Below are positions 55,401-63,700 of a DNA stretch of 64,000 bases, in pieces. The notes below the pieces were generated by a model. It had not been told where the DNA came from. It saw only the letters and a list, made by a program, of their open reading frames with translations, and made no database searches. Where the stretch lies: positions 97,501 through 161,500 of the forward strand of contig CAUYUJ010019895.1 of NCBI GenBank assembly GCA_963575745.1, read 5' to 3'. Both the position numbers and the translations under genes were made by a program. Numbering within the stretch: position 1 is the stretch's first letter; each line of letters begins with the position of its first letter. Source of the DNA: Prorocentrum cordatum (lineage: Eukaryota; Sar; Dinophyceae; Prorocentrales; Prorocentraceae).

Positions 55401-58400
55401 AAGACGAGGGTGCTTCTCGACTTTCGGCCTCTCGGGGCCCTCGCCGGCCCTCGCCGGGCCCCGGGGCCGACAAGAAACGACTTAGCGGAACGGGTCGAGA
55501 CTTTTGGGGACCCCGTGTGGAAAAACTCACGACATCGAATCTCTGGGCCTCGCCTCGAGGATCCTCCTATTTAGCGGGGTTCTCAAGAAGCGTCGGGGGG
55601 GCGTCGCCCCCGCCGACGGCCCCACATCGACCCCCGTCGCGGGCAGCCACCGCGCGCCGAAGGGCGCTCTCACCCCCGTCGCGGCGCGACGACGAGGGAA
55701 GGTTGACCCCCGTCGGGGGGGTACCCCCCGACGCTTGTGAAGAAACGGCTGCAGAATTGATTCATCATCACCTGGATCTGTTCCCCGGATATACGAAGAA
55801 TGCGTAGAATGTCCCGTATATCGACGAACATTTTCATGTTGGATCCTCTTGCGAAGGGATAAAGCGCACGAGGCCGAGAAGCACACGGGGAAGGGGCGTC
55901 CGAGCGATGGCGAGTGGACCGCCAGGGGGCGGCTCAGGATGACTCGGGCGTCGCTCGGATGCGTGCACTCTTTTCCCACGAGGACCATCGAGGAGCATCT
56001 TGGGGCATCTCGCGCAGGGATAAGACGCACGAGGCCGAGAAACCCACGGGGAACGGGACGTCCGAGCGGTGGCGGGATGAAGAGGGCTGGTCATGGGGGA
56101 AGGCGTTCCCGGGCCCGCTTCCCTCAGGGTCCACCTTTACCGAGCCTTTTTCCCTGGGTGGACAAAGGGTGACATCTGATATGCCGTTTCGATGGATTTT
56201 CGAGGCTTCAGGCTGCAACAGGTGAATCACAAGACGGACTGATCTTCGAGGTGCAGCAGGCCATCTGGATTTCACCCTGAGCCTTCCACCCCAAGAAAAA
56301 ATGCTCAGCTCCACTTTGTGCCAAGGACGCCGCCACCTGGGCGGCGCTGGCGTTCTACACGCTGGTGCCCTCGGTGGTCTGTCAGTCTGGGACGGCCTGG
56401 GCCGCCAAGGCGCTGGAGCCGTCCACCATGGCGACGTACTCCGTCCTGCCAGCCACGGGCACCTCGCCGACCTCGGGGGCGCGGGGGGCCGCCAGGAGAA
56501 ACCAAACTCCTCCTCCTCCTCTTCCTTCTCAGTCCTCAGTCCTCCTCGTCCTCCTCAGTCCTCCTCCTCAGTCCTCCTCGTCCTGCTCCTTCCTCCTTCT
56601 CCTCCTCAGTCCTTCTCCTCCTCCTCAGTCCTTCTCCTCCTCCTCCTCCTCCTGATTCCTGCTTCCGGATGGCGTTCGAAGTCTCCGACTGCTTTCCTCT
56701 CCTCGTCCTCCTCCTCCTCCTCCTCCTCCTCATCCTCCTCGTCCTCGTCCTCGTCCTCCTCTTGTGGCCCCGAAGCTCCTACCGCTGATTCGGACGAGAC
56801 AGACACTACACATGGTACACCGTTCGGCTTTCTCCCGCCAGTATATGATCAGCGACAGGGGCCCGCTCTCATGCTGTGTTTCCTCTTTCTCATGTTGCGG
56901 TTCCTTGGCTGCAGCCCTCGCTCGGCGGGCTTCTTCAGGATGGAGGAAATACTGAATGAGGTCAATAATCTCGATGCGGTGGCCTTGGCAGGCACCGAAA
57001 ACGGGGAGAACACCAACGGCGCCGAGACGCTGGAACGCTTCATTGCAGGCAGGCTGGTCATTGAGGCTCCCCACGGTAAGGCACCGTACTCAAACAATTC
57101 GTGTGGGTGTGCGATTGTACCACCACATCAGGCGAAGGAGCGACCTGGAATGCAGGTGTGGGGTAGTCCTCCACAGGCCTTGGGACGGGGAGTAACCGCA
57201 CGTGTGAAGATGGGGGCTATAGACATCTGCCTCCTGATTGTGTAGTTCCCCCCATTCAGCCGACTGCACGACAAGCACGTGGAGCGCATGTCAGAATTAC
57301 TACGTTATTGATTTCTTGGACCGAAGATATTCTAGATATTCTGCCAGTAAGACGTACTCCTCTAATCTACGCGGGTTAAAACGACGGCGTGGGGTTGCAC
57401 CTCATCGACGGGGAATGGGCCGAATGCGATTCTGACGCAGTAGAACCTGGGAACAGGGAAAGGCTCCACAGAGGGTCTGGCCAGCAATCCGGAATTCTGT
57501 TGGAACACCACTTCCAGGCTACCAACACTGCTGGGGCTACGGTGGCTTCGACTTGTTTTGGCAGCAATTCGAAGTCCAGGGTTGGCTACGTATGCTGTCC
57601 TCTCGGTATGTGTCACCTTGTCCAGAGTTGCGGTTGCCTGAGGCGTCTGGGAGCCAAACTGCAGGCCATCCAAAGGCCACCCCCGAAGGACCACCTTCCA
57701 GTTGCCCTCACCCTGTATGACAATAGAGGAGGCCAGCGTCAGGAGGAGGAGGCGGAGGAGGAGGAGGAGGAAGAGAAGAAGGCCTCTTGGGACTTGGAAG
57801 CTATGATGTATGCGTTACGAAAGGGCCCTGGGCGTATCGAGTTCTTTGAGGCCCTCCACGCAGAGCTCCAGTTTTTCCTCCCGCATCGGCTGCGTGACCA
57901 CGCATCGCCTGACGAGATTTTCGAGGCTCCAGAGACGGCGTTGCGAGCTGCAGGAGGGCAAGTTTTTTCCTAAGGAGCAGACTGTCGACCCAGAGTACCA
58001 GATGTATTCGAAGTGGCGCCGCAGGCTCTTGAGGGAAAGAGCTGAACTACGTGGTGCCAAGGGCATCGGTTGCATCGATCACCAGGTACGAGAGATTTCT
58101 ACGAGGTTGTGCAAGTTGAGGAGACAGGCGACAAGGTGGAGGAGGGCTAGGCTGACGGAGGAGTGTACTGAATACTGGAAGTCTCGGCGCGATGCCGAGG
58201 CCATGTCCACAGCGCGCCGAGCCGCGCACCGGCTACGTCGGGCTCGCAGGACCCACGCTCTGTGCTTCAAGGATATGATCAATGCGTTCGCTAGCGGAGT
58301 GGCTGCTGATGGGCGCTGTTGTGTACGAGTATGTAGCGCCCAACGATCGGGGCCTTTGTAGTCTTAGATGTCGAGAGGCCGTGGTGGCTCTACCTGCTGG

Positions 58401-60714
58401 GGAGGGTAGGTGACTTACTCTGAAGGCTCGGAAGGGAGCGCTCATGGGGGGCCTATTTCTCGTGCAAGCTTGCAACGGGACCTTCCAGCCACCTGTGGCT
58501 GAGTGTCGCAGCGACGCACAGAATTCCGACCCGTGCAGCCACGAGTTGATTGCGAGATGGGCAGGTTCGAACATCGATTTGAAGTACTTTAAGTATGCCA
58601 ATGACATTCATGATTTTGTCACGGCAGCCTTCGATTCTACCCTATCGCGGCTTGTGCCGAAGGTTAAGCGGCAGGATTTATAATCAAATGGTAGCCTGGA
58701 TCCCTGTGGGTTCGGCCGGAACGCGTCTGCGCAGGAGTTTATGATGTACTTCTGCGAGCACGGTACGCACCATAAGCAGATTCCCAAAAAGTAAGTGGAC
58801 TTCGAGGGTTCAATGCGGGAACAAGTTCGCTACCTGGGTCCCCGCGTGGCTCTTTGAGACTAGCCGCGAGATCGATCGACGCACCGCCGCTTCTTGCACG
58901 TCGTTTCGCTCGCTGGGGCTTGTCCAGAAATTAGGGCCCCCGTGGTACTTTCAGCGTTTATTTTCTGCAGGCCTTCGCCTACAATGCACTACTCAGTGGC
59001 CTGGGGGCTTGATTTTATCTGGGCGAGATTGCGATGGCTGGCAAGGCCGCGGACTGGGGCGGAATTCACCCGCGCACGATGACGAACAATTCCCTACTTG
59101 TGCGTTTGATACTGTCCCGCCCTTCTCTCGAGTTTCGGATGCGTCGAGTTCGTCTCGTCCAGAGCTGGTCCAGAAGGCCTGCCCGCCGCTTCCAGATCCT
59201 CGGAGCCCTCTCCGGTGCGCTACCCTTCGAGCCGGAGGGGCCTCTTCTTTTTTCTGGAGACCTCGGTCCGCGCGCACGCACCTCGGCCCATCAGATACGA
59301 GAAGACCATCTTTGTTTGTCCAATGTTTTGGATGAAGAAGCGTTTGCTACGGTGGCTCCGGATTTCAGGTCGGTCATGGATGAAGCGACAGTTTGTTTAT
59401 TTGGCATTTGTGGATGCCTCGAGCACGTTCCGTCTGCGCCGCGCGAGCCAGGGGTCGTGGAGGAAGCCCAGAGCGCTGACCATCAGTGGAGGCACTGGGC
59501 ATGTCGAAACCTCGTGGACCACTTCAGGGGGGCCCGCGGTCTGCGCGACATATGCTATGGATTTACTCCTACCAATGTGCGCGTGCACTGCCGCCAAGCA
59601 TTCGCATGTCGAGCTAGCGCTGCTAAACGTGTCGGGGGATCTCTGCCCCGAGGGCGCTGTGAAACGGTGGGGCCTCGTGCGATTCGGGGCGCCAAGCTTG
59701 TTGGCGCGTTCGCCTGCCCAGTGTGCGAGTTTTGACGGCTCGAGTCTCTGCAATCTCTGCAAACGCTTCTGCGCGCGTCTACCTCTGCGACAGCGCCCGT
59801 TCGACGACGGGGCGCGGCGGGGGGGGCGCAGCCGCGGGGCAGTCCGCGGCGCCGCCCTCGTGGTCCAGCGGCGGCGAGAGCAAGAGGGGCGCAGAGGCTG
59901 ACGACGCGGACGCCGACGAGAAGCACAAGGGGGGGGGGAGGGGGGGGGGGGGGCGACGAGCAAGGCGGGGGGGCGCTGGCGCAGGCAACGAGCTCGCCAT
60001 CGCCAACGCCAGGCTCGCCATGGCGATCGCGCGGGGGGTCGCGGAAGTGAAGGGCACATAATACCTCCGATGCGATATGATGGGCGCGACGAAGGGGGCC
60101 GCGGCTGCGAGCAAGTCTGCGGGGGTGGCTTACGACAAGACGAGCCTGGACATGAAGGAGACCGCTCGCGAGGGCGGAGATGTGAACTACACGCGGCGAG
60201 GCTTTACCCGCGCGCGCGCATAGCGATGGCGGCCGCCCTGCGCGGCGCGGGCATGCAGTCCGCCGAGGTGGCAATCCAGATCAGACCAAGCTCAGAGGTG
60301 CGATGCAGGAGCTCTTCTACAACGCGGAGATCATGCGCCCAGGCCTCTCCGCGATGAAGATCGGCCGCGCTATCCCGGACTTGCGCTGCCAGGTGCTCAA
60401 GGCGGCGAACGGCGACGCCCCGGAGGCCATCCAGTCGATGGCGTTCCACAGGGGGCACGACGGTCGGAGCCGCCTTTACTTGGCAGATGGACAAGTTGTT
60501 GGAGTTCGAGGGGGGGGGGGGGGGGGGGGGGTCTTCTTGTCGGGAACGGTTCCGAGAGGGCCCTTGGCAAGGGAGATCGGCGACGTGGTGGGGTCCAGGA
60601 ACAAGTGGTAGATGGCAGCAGCCAGCGCGCAAACAGAGTCAGTGCAGTTGTGGGCCGCCCGCCCAGTGAGCCCCCCGTCGAGGCCCTCTGCTCATTACAT
60701 ATATATATATATAC

Positions 60715-60778
<64 letters not shown>

Positions 60779-63700
60779 GCGCCACCAGGGCTCGGGACGC
60801 CTTCACAAACAGTGCGTGTTTTCAGGATTTAGTTCCTCGTGGAGTGGTTCCCCCCCGAGATCCTTGACTCGGCCTGTAGGAGAACTTCGTATGCAGCAGC
60901 CTCCAAGCCTGGCTCGCAGCCCCTCACTCCGACAATATGCGTCCATCGTGCGAAGTCCATGTCAGGTTCCAATGGCGAAGGGAAGCGGCGGTGGGTGGTG
61001 GGACTGGGTCGGGGCGTGCGAACGGGGCCCATGTGCCTTGTGTGCCTGCCCCCCAGGGCTACGTGCCCGACTCCAGGGGTGCAGGTCGGCCTGTGCCGCT
61101 CTGGCGGGGCGCGACGGTCAAATTTGTAAGTGGTCTGGGGGCGCACAAGTAACCCGACTCAGAACCCTTGCTCTCTCGACGTATGTCAGATTAAAGTAAT
61201 TCGACAGCCAGGCAGATGCCAGGACAGGACTCCATGAGCTATTTACTCGTTCTTTCATTCCTCCTCCTCCTCCCTAGGCCTCCTCCTGGGGCCTCCGTCG
61301 GCTTCCCCCCTCCTCCCCGTCGTCATCCCTTCCTCTCCTCCTCCTCGTGTTCTTCCTCCTCCTCCTCTTCCTGTCTCCCTGCCCCCTATTCTCCTTCCCC
61401 TCCTGCTCCACTTCTCGTCGCCCTTCCTTCCTCCTGCCCCTTTTTCCGCTCTCCCTCCCCCTCCTCCCCAGTTCCACCCCTCTTCCTGCCTTCCTCCTCC
61501 CTTGTCCCGTAGTGTACAAAGTACCCGGGGCCGTCGCGTACGAGACGCCTCAGGGCAGCTTTGAGATTGGTTTGATGGCATCATATCCCCAATCTGAGGC
61601 AATACCAGAGCGCTCGAATAAATCATAGTTGCTGCACGGTGGCTCGCGCAGATCAGTTGGATACGGACGGAGCCTTGAAATTGCCGACATGAGTTTAGTT
61701 TCAGTGCGTATTGCGATAGGACACAACGGATCACCATCTAACTGAACATGTGATGATAATCGTCACGTCAGCAGGGCACCATATGTTCGCGCATTGGTCC
61801 ACCTACTGCATGCGGTAAACCGCCACCACGAACACGAGCGAGCACCGCTTGGAACGCCTTCGCATGTGTCACCTTCCGTCTCGACTTTTGAGGCGCGAAG
61901 GTTATTTGGGCAGTCCTTGGGCTGCCTTGGGCAAGTCTTTGGGGCCCCTTGGGCACTTTTCCGGTCGTTTTGGTCCCTCCTGGGCAGTCTTAAAGCCGTT
62001 TGGGGCCGTTGTGATGCCATCTTGCCCGTTTGGGGAGTATCTTAGGGCCGGTCGGGGTCTTTCGTAGGCCGTCTTCGGTTCTTCCAGCGGCCTTTTTGGG
62101 CTTGCTCGGGGCGTTTTGTGGTCAATTGGATTTTTGGGGCCTTCGAAGACCCCAAATGGACTACTAAAAAGCGTGGAATGTGAAACACATTGAAAGTCGA
62201 CGAACATATTGGTTTTCGCTTCTCGAGGGCCTCCTGGAGTCTGTCGTGGGCGAAGAGCACCCGCATCCGCGGCCTCGCGGGCTGGGCCCCTGGGCCGCGT
62301 CCCCGCGCATAATTGCGGAGCATTTTGCTCGCATCCGTGCGACCGCCTCTTCGCGGGATCGCGGCCCGGCATCCAGACCGCGCACGCGCGGATGTGATGG
62401 AGGTTCGGCCGGCCGGCAACGTATAGGGGCAAGAAGCGCTGGGTGACGAACAGAGCGCGCTTGGGGCCCTGAAGGGCCCCTTGCGCTCCTTGCCGACCGT
62501 CCTCGGCTCCCCGACCGCCCGAGCCTCCTCCTCGCGCCCCTCGGGGGAAGCCAGTCGGCCGTGGCCCCCAGCAGCCGGCCATGAGCGCCGCGCTCTCCGC
62601 CGTGGTGCTCATGCTGGCGCCGGGGCTCCGCGGCGCGCTGGCGGAGAGCCCGCCGCCGCCGCCGGCCGTCGCCGCGCCCGCCGCCGCCGCCAGAAGCAGC
62701 CCCTTCGGCGGCCCCTCGGCGACCCCTCGGCGGGCCCTTCGGCGGCTCTCCGCGGGCCCTTCGGCGGCCCTTCGGCGGCCCCTTCGGCGACCCCCTCGGC
62801 GGCCCTCCGCAGGCCCTCGGCGGCCTCTTCGCCGACCCCTCGGCGGCGCTCCGCGGGCCCTCGCGCGGCCCCTCGGCGGCCCTCGAGGGGCCGCCGCAGC
62901 GGCCGCCACCGCCGCGGGCCGCCGCTCCTTCGGCGGCCCCACGGCGGCCCCTACGATGCTGGCGTCGCAGACTGTTGCACCACGGTCGAGTCTGCCTCGC
63001 TTCGGGCCCTGGGGCCCTATCATGAATCGATCGGGCTGGACAGCTGCAGCAGGAAGCTGGGGTCCAGGAGTCCAACAAGCAGTGGCGAAGCGTCCCGACT
63101 TCCCTATAGGCCCACCAACGAATGTTATGAGAACATTCTGCGGTTTGCGCGAAATGTTTTTCGAACATGTCTGGCTGAGACTGTCTTGCTTTAGCACATC
63201 GGGTCTATGTTCTAAGAACCTTGTCTTTGTTTTCAGAAAATGTGGGGGCTCTAAAGACATGTCGTGGTCGGCCTGCAGGCATACCGGGACGGTCGGTCCC
63301 TGCTCAAGTCCAGGGCTCCGGTTGAGTTTTTGTTGGTAGGGTGTTGCAGCTTTTTCGCGACGCCGGATCTCAGGGGCCGCGGCCGCCGCCGCCGCCAGTG
63401 ACGGCCTTTCGGTGGCCCCTCGGCCCAGACATGATCGCGTCGTGAAGGCACATCACGACGGGAGGTTTGTGGCCGTGTTCGGCCTCTGGGTGCCCTCGCC
63501 AGGCCCCGAGACCGTCCAGAACTCCACCCCCGACCGAACAGCCGATCGTGGGGAAAGGGTCGGGCCGTCCGTGGGCTTCGTCCTGAACGCATCCGGGCAT
63601 CGCATCTGGGGGCGGCCCTGGGCGGCCTTCGCCATCCCCCCGGTTGCGGCACGGAGAGCCGCGCCCGTCGCCGTCGCCGCCGCCGTCCTCTCGTCCTCGC

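Larger units (their letters stand above)
54185..56325 (+). other. Intron 5
   Basis: It starts with Family D and holds Family A, C, B and C copies, GC-rich unique DNA and a 130-base tandem pair (GATAA.GCGCACGAGGCCGAGA at 55858 and 56021). The boundary is uncertain: AAG stands at both ends. Confidence 0.5.
56925..59810 (+). mobile_element. Decayed non-LTR retrotransposon (LINE-type)
   Basis: Fragments of one long protein follow in order on the + strand across three frames: endonuclease, a basic linker, reverse transcriptase parts, the region after it, and a cysteine-containing end. Many stops and frameshifts, and the loss of most of the polymerase core, mean it is dead. It lies wholly inside transporter intron 6 in the same orientation as the gene. 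No poly-A tail or target duplication was found. Confidence 0.75.
56449..62571 (+). other. Intron 6, 6.1 kb with a decayed retroelement
   Basis: It contains a CTC tract (56625-56760), the retroelement relic, the gag-like relic, a 22-G run, a TA tract, a C/T region (61255-61505) and a CTTGGG array (61905-62140). The ends do not fit a plain donor/acceptor pair: the allowed cuts give GC-CA, CC-AG or CA-GC. Confidence 0.5.
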
